64,000 nucleotides of DNA from Anarhynchus alexandrinus (taxonomy: Eukaryota; Chordata; Aves; Charadriiformes; Charadriidae), in assembly GCA_008711295.1 (NCBI GenBank), contig VUYV01000180.1, forward strand, positions 1,976,511 through 2,040,510. Reading direction: 5' to 3'. The notes under the pieces were generated by a model. The model did no database searches. It was not told where the DNA came from and was given only the letters and a program-made list of their open reading frames with translations. This document shows, in pieces, positions 26,701-38,991 of the stretch; the first letter of the stretch is position 1, and each line of letters begins with the position of its first letter. The translations under genes were made by a program, and so were the position numbers.

Positions 26701-29700
26701 TTTACTTTCTGTGGTAAAGCATTTAGGAGTTATTCGAACGATAAGGCTTGACAGCTCATGTAAGTTGTTTTCATTGTGCTGAAGCTAGAGAAATAATGTG
26801 GCCAAGCTGCTCCAAAGAGAATAAATTGTTAGAGTTTGTGTGAGGTCTTGCTGTTTTAGAAAAAAAAAAAAAAAAAGCCTAGCAGCTACTTATAGGTCAT
26901 TATATAAAGGCTGCTCGGATAATAACCAGGACTAACATGTCTAAGACTCTGTCCATCAGGGATGGGCTTTCCTCTGAGGGGGGTATTAAGCTTATCACAA
27001 CTGCTGATTAGCAGCTAGTGACTTTTGAATTAAGAGAGATTTTCTTGGTGAAGATTAAAATGGAAGTCTCAAGCCTGCAGAGAAGAGGTGTCTTGTTGAA
27101 AATGTCAAGCCTAGAAGACTTTCAGGATTCAGGAAATTAGCTATTTCTCCTGGGGTTTGAAACTACATTTTGGATTCCTAGTAGAGATAGGAAAAACTCT
27201 TCCCACCAAGCCATCTTCACAAATCGTAATATTAGAAAGAATAATTATTCTTCAGTTCTTATTGAAATTATTCATTGCACTGTTTTGATTAGTATTATTC
27301 TTCTTTTACTGTGTTTCTATTACATATTTTTAAAATATTCTTTTCCATAAAAGGTGCAAATGAAGACGTGGGATTTTCTAAACCACTAACACTATTTTGA
27401 CATATGGTATGCTATCATACAAATGGCAGTTTACAAGGCTTTGAAAATCCCCTCTGTGGCCTATCACCCCCAAAACCAAGGCCACTGGTCCCTTTCAAAA
27501 GCAATTTATACCGATGAGCATGCTATGAGGGTTGGACCATCTTACCAGAGAGTCAGTGTTAAATCATTGCAAGTCTCTTCTGAATTCCCATTTCCCAAGG
27601 AAATATTTTAAGTTTTGGGATATGAAATGGAACTTTTCCTCTTACGTCAACTACTCCTCTTTTTTCTTCGTGAATTCCGATTGGATAGGCACTTTCTAAA
27701 AATAGCTTCATATTAGGCACTCTGGAAATACAGGCAGTGTAATATTTGTGCTTTGAACCATGCTGCAACATGGGCTTGCAGTAGACCCTGAGCAGTTTCG
27801 TGATGACAGGACTGAGGAAGTTCTGTACCTTCCCATAAAAAGAAACATTGACGCTAAGGGGACTTTACCAGCAGAAGTCTGGGTACTGATGAGTGTTCAG
27901 CGTGCAGTCATTATTTCCCTGCCCCGGGTTGAATGATGGATAACACATCGCTGACAAGTGGGGTTCCAGCCTTCCAGGCACCTCAGGACATGCTTATTTA
28001 TACACTAAGAAAAAAAAAGTGAAGGTCTATCAGTAAGATGAGCATCTGCATGAGTTTTTTCAGCTCTCCAAACTTTAATTTGCCTGCAAATTCATTTTTA
28101 CGAATGTTTAAATAATTGAAGGAAAAAAAGTAATCCATCTGTATTACCCAGATCCCATACTTAGGACCGATTGTTACAAGAGACATAGTTCACTGTTAGG
28201 CAGCTGCGTTGTTGCTTCTCTCATATCATGTCATGCTTCTAATTGATTTTAATTAACAAAGACCTTTTGGTAAAACCAGATCACTTAAAACAGGCTGGGT
28301 TTTAACTTATGAAAGAGAAATATTATGGGGGTTTTTTAGAACATTTAAAGCTTGCATCTTATCACTACTTTTTTTGGAAAAAAAATGAATTTATCATTTT
28401 GCTGGCATTTTATTTGACATTGATTGAATAGGAATAAGATTGAAAATTTTCAGCTGAATTTTAAGAAAAAAAAGCGCCATGAAATATTTTGACTAAATAT
28501 CATTTTACTTTATGTCTGTCACATCCTGTCAGCCTGTCTTGTTCTTCCTCTGTTTTGCAAGCCTAGTTTCTACATATGATAAACAGAATAATGTATACTG
28601 TCTAAAGAGACAGTACCAGGAAATCTTCTGGAATTTACTGGAGACAGGTAACTCTGCAGAAGCAAAAGGAACTTAGACTTGAAAACCTGTAGTTATTGCC
28701 ACATCACTTAAAGACAGGATTTTTGTTGTTTATAGCATAAAAGTTTCACACATATTTAAATAGTAATCCTGAAATTAAATTGAGAAATGAAACCAAGACT
28801 CATAATTTACTGAGACATTCTGGAAATTTTACTCCAAACAAAATAATTGGTCTGACTCATCTTGACAACTTATGTGGGATCTGAAGGAGTAATCAGTTTG
28901 CTCACAGAAATCTTTGCTTCACCACCTCCCAAGATTAGGGTAAAAAAGTATAAGGCCATCTATAATCTTGATATTTTAAAAATATTAAAACCTGAATGTT
29001 AAATGTAGTCCAGTTAATCAGAATGACTGCAAGCCAGACATTTTACATATTGAGAAAATAAACTTGTAGGAATTAAGAATTTGTGTTTTGTAAAGTAAGA
29101 CCATTTTAAACAAAAGAAAATGTGCAAAACTTCACTTTAATTTCATTTTACAAATTTAACTCTGTAGTGTATTCCCCTTCGTATATTTTAGTTAAGATAT
29201 CAATATTGGCCATATTGATTTTCATATAGATTTTCATATCTGAAAATATTTCATACTTAATGGAAAAAAATTACTAGTAAAGAAATGCACATAATTTAGA
29301 AATCAGCATTATATTGTGTAGTGGCATTAAGGTCTTGCTTATTACTTTTTTATTGCTACCTTTGGCCACAAGTTTCCTTTAAAATTTCAGAAAGCACAAA
29401 ATGAACACACAAAAATACCCAAATCCTACAGATAGCACAGGGTGGCCAGAATACATATTTTTCAGTTGGGGTTTTGTTCTTTAAAGATGGCATTCTTCCC
29501 TCTTGGTTCATTGTGACTGACACCGTTATAGTCTTACCTCTGTCCTTCCATAATACAATAATTCTAAGGACTGAGGTTACACATTCCTTAGTTAAAATTT
29601 ATTTGGACTCTACCTGAACTTTTTTATGTATTAAATACCACAGAAATAAGTATGCTCTGCTTTTATTGCTAATATTGGCTGAAAAAGGCTATATTGATGG

Positions 29701-32574
29701 TGTAAATCAACTCACAAAATTAAGCAGATGAAGATTAAAATCAGTTTTGATTTTTTTTTTAATGCCAGTGTAGAACATCTGCATCCATACAAGTCACTAA
29801 ACGCTAACTTATAGTCAATGAGGAGAAATAAACACTGCTAAAGCGTGATTCATTCAAATTGATGCAGATACCTACTTCAGGAAAAGATAAATTTTACCAT
29901 CAAAGTACCTATTACTCTGCAGTGACTATAGAGAGAGCCAAAGGTGACCAGCTCAGATATAAATATGTGCAAGATAGTTGTCTGCATTTGATCAGATGAA
30001 TCATAACTCAGGAGTCAGCCTGATGAAATTTGTGTTACATGTCTAGGCAAAAACCATCTAGTTGCCCGTCTGTTTCGACAGAAAATCAGAAATTATTTAA
30101 ACTAGTTAAAAAAAAAACTTGACTTTTGTATTTGGCATCATTTGGTTTTCATGACGTTAGTTTTACTCTTATTTCTGTGCGTATGATGGTAAAAAAAAAA
30201 AAAAGGCAATTATGCATATATCTCCTTCTTTTACGGAATACAAGAGTGAATGAAGATCTTAGGTATATCTTTATCCGTAATAATTACTGTGATTAATTAC
30301 CACTCCAAACCAAGAACTTTTGCAAGAATATGTTTACTTAAGCATATTAAGTATCGACTCACACATTTAAAACATCTTTAGGAAATTCAATAGAAATTAT
30401 GACAAACATGATTCTTAGAAATAGATAAAGACAATCATCTAGTCCCTTTCAACAAATGTGCGTCATCCATCAAATTCAAAGGCAGATGTATCAAACAGTT
30501 AAGCTTAACAAAAAAACCCCAAACATAGCCATGTAATTCATGACATGATTCTGATTCCAACTCATTTTCCCCCATCATACTATAAATTGCTAAACCCCTT
30601 TTTTGGTCAAACTGCTTGTAAGATCTTAATTTATTATGAAAAACATTTGTTAGTTTCTTAGTCTTTTTCTCTTCTTTTTTGTTTTCTTTTTTTTTTTTTC
30701 AAAAGGTATTTTCATTTTTGTTTCATTAAATGAATGCAGTAGTCTCCACTTGGGATTTTAGTTAGACTGAAAACTAGTTCTCACAATGCCATAATTCTGA
30801 ACAGTTAATTTCCTTTACTACTTTTTCCCCTTAAAAAATCATTCATCTGTAAAAACTGTGGAGATTTTTCACCTATGTAAAATTTTAATTTCAGAGAAGG
30901 AACCAGCAAAAATAGAAAGTTTTTGAACATGATTGAAGACATATTTGAAGGTATTATTAGAGGAGTTGCAGAAGTTAAATGAAACCAAAATGAGAGCTAA
31001 TACTTGACAAGTAGAGACGCTGTACATTCTCAAAATAATTAGGTGTGCAGAAAAAGAGATAAATCAATCAGGCTAATGACCTGGTTAGATAAAATATAAG
31101 GAAATTATAGGATGTTTGGGGCAATCATGTTATGGAAGAGTTATGAATTTCAGTGGCTCTCTTTAAAAAATATTTTCTGTGACAGAGTTGAGCATGACTG
31201 GAAAAAATCAATTAAAAAAAAAGATACATTATAAATCCTGAAGAGATGATATTTGTAGAGCTTAAATAATGAGGAAAGACAAGATTAAAAAAAAAAAGAA
31301 AAAAGTGGGGGGACTGATTCCATAGAAAGGGCAGAAACTTGTCCTCTACTAGGATTGTGCAGAGGTAAAGTTCTTCATGGAAGTGACCTTTCTTCCTTCC
31401 GTTTATGTTTGCAAATTGTGCGTCTATCCCACTCTTCAAGCACTGCTCAGGAATTAAGAGTTTACAGAGGAAGTAACTGTTCTGATTGTTCAGAAAAATA
31501 TAAGCTGTATGCTTTGCGTGAACAGCACTGGAATGAAATTAAATAGGCTTTGTAAAACAAACTCAGCTGAGTCAGATGGATGCTATTTAATATGGCTTTT
31601 ATACATGTCCACATATGTATTTTTAACATTTTGAGTGTTAGCTAATTTTCTCCTCCCAAAATGCCTAAGTTCTGGTGACAGGTACAAGAAAAGTCTCCAG
31701 TCTGGTTAGGAGACTGTAAACTAATTGAAAACAATTGAGTATCAGTTTCCTGTGTCCTGCTAAGATTCCAATAAACATACCTGCTATGAGGTTGTTACGT
31801 CTTCAGTCTTAGATTCCAGGTGGTCATAAGTAATTGTGCATCTACTCTAAGTTACATGAAGTGATCAATTCTCTTTGTGCGTAAGCACAGCTGTAGCAAG
31901 TGTTAGAATATTCTTGTCTTTATTTTCACCAGCACACATTTTTACAGCAGGAGTCACATCTTCTTTTCATTGTTGGTGCTGGCCTGCAAGCTTTCCTTAT
32001 CTTTGTCAAAGTGGTAAAGTTGTATAGGACAGTCAGGACCAAAGAAAATCACAATACTGAGGACATAAACTACCTACTTGAGCAAGGTAGAAAAATTTTA
32101 TTTTTTAATTAGCAATATTAAATTGCTATTTCTTGTAAATCAAATACAAAATAATGCCTAAACCATAACAGATGTAAAAAAAAAATATAAATTACTCAAA
32201 TACTTCACAGGACTGAAAACTTAAGTGCATCAAAATAAGAAATGTACCAGGTTATCACTGCAGACAACTCAATGTGCATCTGGGGTCAAAAATAATCAAG
32301 ATGGTAGGTTGCATAAGTAAAGAAACAATGAATATTATAATTTCCTAATACAAGTCAGTGCTGCAATTTCATCTAGAATACATTGTCCTGTATTAGTCTC
32401 ATCAGTTCCAAGAGAAAAGCAGCAAGCAAGCTGTTGGAGAATGGTGAGAAGAATAACAAAGACCTCCCATTGACTCAGATGGAGATAAACTGCAAAACAT
32501 TTGGCTTGATTTGCAAGATGTTTGAAAAAAACATGAAAGTTGCATATGTTAGGAACCACAATCATAACCACTGA
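23716..32574. other. Intergenic, AT-rich, no gene seen
   Basis: It contains the pentanucleotide microsatellite at 25.94 kb and an A17 run at 26860-26876. No coding region, tRNA-like fold or recognised repeat was found elsewhere in it. Confidence 0.7.
25942..26035. repeat. Pentanucleotide microsatellite, GGGAT grading into GAATA
   Basis: Units change along the tract from GGGAT through GGAAT to a clean run of about ten GAATA units at 25980-26034. The minus-strand Tyr/Ser/Ile repeat frame here is a repeat translation. Confidence 0.95.
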
Positions 32575-33640
32575 CCTGATATAGTTTGGTGTAGCTGCCA
32601 TAACTACCCTCCACCTAGGGTCAAGCTGAGGAGCCCTGGAAAAGCAGTGGGGAGTGATCATTTGTTTTCTATTCTTGTTGGAAAAGAGTGGAGGAAAGGG
32701 GACAGTGTTCTGGGTACAATGTCTGTTGACAGCAGGCAGCAAACACAATAACAGACACCACGCCCACAGGAGGGAAGGGAGTCTCCTCAATGGATGGCCT
32801 GCCAGACAAACTGAAGTCAAGACAACAGCAGCTGCCAGGGGGTCAGTCTGCATCTCAGCAGCTACACCCCACATCACCACCCACGTGTGCTGAGATCACA
32901 GCTAATGTTGTTTTCTTGTGCACAGGTCTCCTGAATAAGACTGGCCTTGACAGCAACCAAACATGGTGGCAAACACCACTACTGAGTGCTTCCTCTGGTT
33001 GAGGACATGTCACCATCTTTAAAAATGGCACTGTACATCATAGCTAGACAGCAGCACATTTACTCCATGCACCGCTAGAAGAATTGCACCTAGAAAAAAA
33101 AGGTCTTTCCTACATTGTTAAAGTACCAGCTGGAGAACATTGCTGCTGCCACAACCTGTTCTCTGTGTCGACCCTCTCCCCTCATACATGTTATGTGACC
33201 CCATCTCATGGTCTTAGCACAACTGCAGGGTTACTCTAGAGGCTGGCCTGAAAGGGCCAAAAATGGCTCCAGGCAAACAGCTCAAAGTGAGAGCTGCAGC
33301 CCATGTGAAGTGACCCACTGGACACTCCGGACTGTCCTCCTCTTGAAAAAGGCAATCATGGCAGGGAGTGGAGTGGTGCAAGGCATCAGATGAAGGGTAG
33401 AGGAAGAAAGGGAGCACCTTCATGGTACATTAGATTCTGCTCCTGACCGAGCATTCTTACACCTCAAAGATGGCCTCACCTCACTGGGAAGGCTGCCATG
33501 CATGGGCCAAAGGACAGCATGAAGTCTTGTGGAATACATTTTGTGAGATCACAGGGCCTGTGCCAACTGACTAGCAGTTGGGACAAGGACGCTCTGTTTT
33601 GGGAGACTATGAATACAATAGGAAGGATGGGTAGAGAACA
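32575..33640. other. GC-richer island of unknown origin
   Basis: Roughly 1 kb with raised GC and few A/T runs begins after 32575 and fades by 33640. A 181-codon frame is open on the minus strand (32335-32880) but extends outside the island and shows no recognisable domain. The sharp change in composition suggests an old inserted sequence such as a repeat, or an exon cluster of a non-coding RNA. Confidence 0.35.
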
Positions 33641-35333
33641 AGCTTTCATATTCTTAGTGCAGAATTAGTCAGTGAAATATGTATATTGTGTAGTTAGGAC
33701 TCATAGTCCAAAGAGAGACAATTATAGTAATAGGGCTAGTGAATTCTTGGAAGGAATAAGTGGAGTGCATGAATCATTTCAAAGATGTTTTGAAAAACAG
33801 GTAATCTCTTACAGTGGTTCTTGGTTAAGAGAAGTGAAAAAAGGAGTTGTTAACACAGTGATTGCAAGGACTCCTGGCTGATACGGACTTTGCTCAGTAA
33901 TTTATACTCCTTAAATCAGAGTACTGCAAGGTGTTCTACTCAGAATCGTTACAGAGCATTTCAATGGTTCTGCTCACACAAAAAGTTGGGAAAACCATCT
34001 TTATGAGCACATAATGAAAATGCCCTGTTATTCAAGCAGCAATGCTATTATAGTCTGTCTTTAGAAAGAGAAAAGGGGCTGGGGGGAGAATGATATAAGA
34101 CATATATTTGCACCAGCAAGGAGGAAAAAGGTGAATTTATACAGAAGTAGTGAAAACAGACAGGACAGCTGCAAAATCCCTAACAAAGTGCTAATGTATA
34201 ATTAGGTCTGCATGAATAATAACACACTATTTACTTGATTTGTTTTTCACGTCTGAGAGAGATTTTTTGAACTGATCACAGGCTCCCAAAATGTTTGTTG
34301 TGCATATTTATTTAATAACTATGCTCCACATTTGATAGCTTCTTCAGAAATTTTATATTGTCAAAACATGTTTGTTCAGACAAGACACAGGATGTGGCTT
34401 TTCTTCCTGAGTTAGAAAGCCCTTCCAACTAATGCTTCTCTATATTTCCTATTTCACCATTCATTTCCTGGGAATGTTTATGCTGGAAATTATGTTAGTT
34501 AAAAATCTCCAGCAAGGGTGCATGAAATCATAGAAAGCAGTTATTTAAGAATTCCAAGTAATAATTGGCTTTGTTGTGCAATATACGTTTACTCAGGTAT
34601 AGTGGAATATTGGCAAAAACAGTAGAGATGGGGCAATAACAGGAGAGAAAATAATCCAGTCCAGTGCAGTGAATTAATCAGGCTACTTACTGGAACCGTA
34701 AACCAAAGTATTATTTCTATAAAATAAACAAATTGCTTAAAAAAAATAAATATGGAAGTAAGGCAAAGAATCTAAAATCTTGTTCCAAATTTTTCAGGAA
34801 GTTTTCCACCTTATCTTATTTCCTTTTAAGCTCTCCCACTTAAAGTAGCCTTTCACTTCTGCACTTATTGTGTATTCTCAGATCTTGATTTAAAACAAAG
34901 ATAGTCTTTTCATTACATGTTACTGCGTTTGAAAATTGAGGGCCCTTCATGCATATTTGTTAAATGACATTTGAAACAAACTCGCACTTCTGTTTTCCAC
35001 AGGAAAACTTCCCCCCTCTCTCAGAGTAAGTTTGAAAACACAATTTCTCAGCAACAAAGCTGTTTAAATAAGTTACTGTCACTGTGCTGTAGCTTGCCTT
35101 GCGTTGCACTCAGTTGCACCAACCAGTTGTTGAACGAGACAATAAACTGCACTACTGAAATTAATTGGGTTACTATCATCATTTCACTAGTCCAGTTTGC
35201 AGAATAACAGTTGCATTGGCCCAGAGAGACAGAGCAATGGACCAAGTGAGGGGACAAGAAAAAGCACCTGGAGGAAGAAATGGTGGGATGATATTAAACT
35301 AACATTGCCACCAGGGAAAGCCTCACATAAACC

Positions 35334-35430
35334 CTATTATTATTATTGTTGTTGTTGTTATTATTATTGTTATTATTATTATTATTGTCATCATCGTCAT
35401 CATCATCATCATCATAACAACAACAATAAT
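35334..35430. repeat. Compound trinucleotide microsatellite (ATT, GTT, ATC, AAC)
   Basis: TTA/TTG units give way to CAT units and then AACAAC. It yields poly-Tyr/Cys/His/Asn frames on both strands that are not genes. Confidence 0.95.
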
Positions 35431-38400
35431 ATGCACTGTGCTGTACAGTACAGTCATTATGAAGATATTCCAATGGCAACTGTAGTCCCAAGAAGCACTG
35501 TTTTCATCCCACTTCCTACTCATCACTTTTCCCTAGATCTAACTTATAACTTTCATAGCCACACACTTTGTCCATGGTTGGAGAGCAAAAGACACATGGA
35601 TTTATAAAGCAAAAAACCCAAACATCATGGCAAACTTAGTTATGGAATGGTTGTTCTTCATGCCTTTTTTTACCTGTATTTTGCAGCTTACTGAAAAATG
35701 TCCATCAGTAGTTTAAGCCTTGAGTCTGATACTCAGATGATATAAATCTGCAGACAAAATGACAATGGACATATGCCAACAGTGATTGCATGGAGGTGTA
35801 GGTCTTTGTAATATGATAGGGACTTCAGCACTGTATCTCTGATTAATCTTTCTAAATACATATACTTTCTAGGAGAACAATAGGTTAAAAAGAAAGAGGC
35901 AGAAATACAGTTAGCTTATTTAAGGGAATACAAAACATAACAAGAAATTCAGGTTTTATACAGCCAGAGGAATTAGTTTTTTGTAAATTAGTGCAGATAG
36001 TTTTAATTAATATCAAAGCTCATAATCTGCCCACCTTGACAGCTTAGATTTAAGGGAAATCTTTGAGAAATATTTACCTGGGCAGATGTCTCACCAAGAT
36101 ATTTGTACAGAAATACATCCAAGAATTATGTAGTCTTTTCAAAATTAATGTTGTTTAGTTTGTTTTGTAATTAAGAACGTAATTGAAAATACAATTGTTT
36201 GAATTATTAATAAGGCTCAAACTGTCTGTGTGTTATCCACTCTGAATAACTCTTCCATGTTTAGAATGAGAACAGAGAGACTACTTAGGAAATTCCTATG
36301 GCTCCACTGAGGGAAATGATCTAGTAATAAGAGTATCCAGGTTCATATCTGCAACACCTGACTTCTCCTGTATATTTTTTTATGTATGTTTGCTTGTTGT
36401 AACATTAGAACAATGACAGAACCACTTTTTGCTGCATACAGAATGCTTGTGCCTCTCCTTGTTGCACAAGCCTTGATTAATTTAGAAGAACTGCTAAGTT
36501 AGGAACAACTGAGGAAGTTTAACTCCATATGAGAAAATCTACTGTGGGTCCTAGGATGGTTTTACATTCCCTTGCTGTTCCTGCTGCCTAAAATTAAGTA
36601 AGTTTGGACAAGATATGCATAATGTCTTTGGAAATATTTTCACAAGATGAAGCTCCTTCATCAAATTCTCAAAGCAGAAGATGGGCAAATCTAGATCTTC
36701 TGCTATGAAGGTAGGCTGGGATGGTTACATGCATGGAAGGGAAGGAAATTCCTAAATTCACCTTAGACTTTTACTTTTTGCTTTTCAGTGACTCAAAAGT
36801 TTTGTAATTCATGGTATCAATAACTACAGGTAGGTGAGTGGCATAAGCTGTGACATTTGCTCATAGTCAAGAGCAGATTACCTTTCCCATCTCTTCCCAA
36901 AAAGAGATGTCTATATGTGCTTATGATGAACATATATTTTTATTCTTCATAATGCAAAATTACTAATAGACACAGTTAATGTCTAAAAAAATACTTTTCA
37001 TTAGGTTTTTGTTTGCATTGGTTCTTCAGGAAAAAAAGTTGTGCATGTACAATTTTGTACATTAAAGTAGGAGCAGCATTCTCAACTGAGTCTGTGAAAC
37101 TAAAAGCTTTAGTTTTCATATCCAAAATTATTTTGTCACTGGAGAGCTAAACTTACGTGCTCCGAATCACCCTGAAAGAGCCTTTCCCTTTTTTCTTGGC
37201 AAGTGGTAGCAAAGTCTTCATTGGGCTAAAATTAGCCACTATAAAATAACACCTGCTTCCCCCAAGAATCACCATTGTTTGTGCTTCTACTGTTACAGCA
37301 CATAAAGACTGAGAAAGTTGCCTAGAAAATATGACAAAGCCTCTAAACTGAAGTTTTTTAAAGTACGTAGACTGTTTTTGTGCCTCAGTAGAATACCATA
37401 AACATTTCGGTCACCTACATAATGTCTGAATATCTGGTTAACTTTTTTGAAATGCCTCACTTCAAAAACATACTATCATTTTTAGAGTACTTATTTATTC
37501 AGCTGTAGCTTCATCATCCGAAGTGTAGATATATTTCAATTAAGGAATCAAGTTTCTGCCAGAAGGCTATGCAAAATTACAAAATTTTCAGGTCCTAACT
37601 CCACATTTCTGGATGGAATTTCTCCAATAAAAACTTTAAGTTCTCCACATCATTGTATATATAAACCAAAATAAATTCTCCACTATTCTTGTCCTTTCCT
37701 TGGGCCACTTCTTAACCTAGCTATATTGGTTACCTTAAGACAGATGTATATTCACTCTACTGGTAAACTTAAAACCTGAAGGCCAAAGCATCATTTAATT
37801 TGGTCTGCCCTGACACCTTTTATGAGCAACACAAATTTTACTGTTTTGAACCCCCAAATCTGTCCTGTTTATTCAAGCTAGTCACTGCTGAAAGTTCAGA
37901 CTGAGAAAAAAGAGCGCAGCTTTCACAGAAGGTGATAAATAAGGAAGCCAGAAACATTTATTTTAATTAAAAAACAGGGAAAAAGTAAAACAATAGTTTT
38001 CCATTTGAAAAGGGTGTCTCCAAGTTTCAGTAATGTCAGTATAAATTACGGTGTCCCCACTCCTTACTCCTTAACTGTGTCTACTGCCACAACATTCTCA
38101 CCCTTCCTGATCCTGTATGTCTATTAACCACCTATTGCATCTTCTCATGATGTTAGCTTATGTGCCCTGCACATCAGAGACTCCGGAGAGTAGTCTTAAG
38201 CCTCGCTTTAGGTGCCAAACTAAAGCAGCTCCCTTCTGAAGTTTGGTGGGCAGAGAAGAGGTGGTTCTGCAGGGAAGGGGTCTAATTAAAATTGTTCCCT
38301 GCAATGGAGCCTATCTCTCTACACTGACTAAGGAAGGACTTCAGAGAGATTAACCAGCTTACGTTAGTGAATTCCCTCTCTGTCAGTGTTAAGTTAGGTA

Positions 38401-38634
38401 TCTAAAGTTACTCACACCAGTGACTCCCCTTCTGTTTTGCATTTTTCTTTGTGTACAAAAAGGGATTCTGGTCTGTAATTCAGACTGTCGGGGGGTTCTC
38501 TCTTATAAGTAGCTATTTAAAAAGTAACAAACAGTAACGACACGGTGACATTGCACTATTTTTTTAAAAAAGAAATACCAGAAAGAAGCTGGAGATCATT
38601 GCCCTTCCAAAGCGTTTCATCTCTTATTATTTCC

Positions 38635-38991
38635 TGAAGCCCATACGCGGCAGAGCCAGCCAACGCCGGACGAGACGACGGGCTGTGAACTCTGAGCGCA
38701 CACCGTCACCTCAGCAACACACAGTGCACTTCCACTGGCCCTGGGCCAGCCCGGTTTGCCGGCTTCGAGCAAATTACAGCCATAATGGTGGCACTTAGAG
38801 GCAGAGTCTGTCTGCCTACCCTTAGCAAGGCTCTGAATATGCTCGGTAACGGGCTGCACGCTGTATTTGCTCTGGTGCTACGGGAGGATGTGAGCGTTAC
38901 GCAGCGGCAGCTGGCCATCGGCAGCTGCCTCCAGAAGCGAAAAAGAGAACGAGATGAAAGGAAAGAGAAGGCAAACGAACTTCAACAGAAT
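38635..38991 (+). promoter_or_regulatory. Orphan CpG cluster ending in a strong splice donor
   Basis: Roughly 20 CpGs fall within about 330 bases in otherwise AT-rich intergenic DNA, 8 kb upstream of NALF1. On the plus strand an ATG at 38785 opens a frame to 39018 whose tail is Lys/Arg/Glu-rich, and a strong donor GTAAGA begins at 38992. The pattern suits the promoter and first exon of an unannotated transcript, perhaps a long non-coding RNA or a distal NALF1 leader exon, or an enhancer CpG island. The frame resembles no protein that I know. Confidence 0.4.

Noticed and set aside
32335..32880. 181-codon minus-strand frame
   Set aside because: No recognisable domain, and a frame of this length is within chance expectation for 64 kb in six frames.
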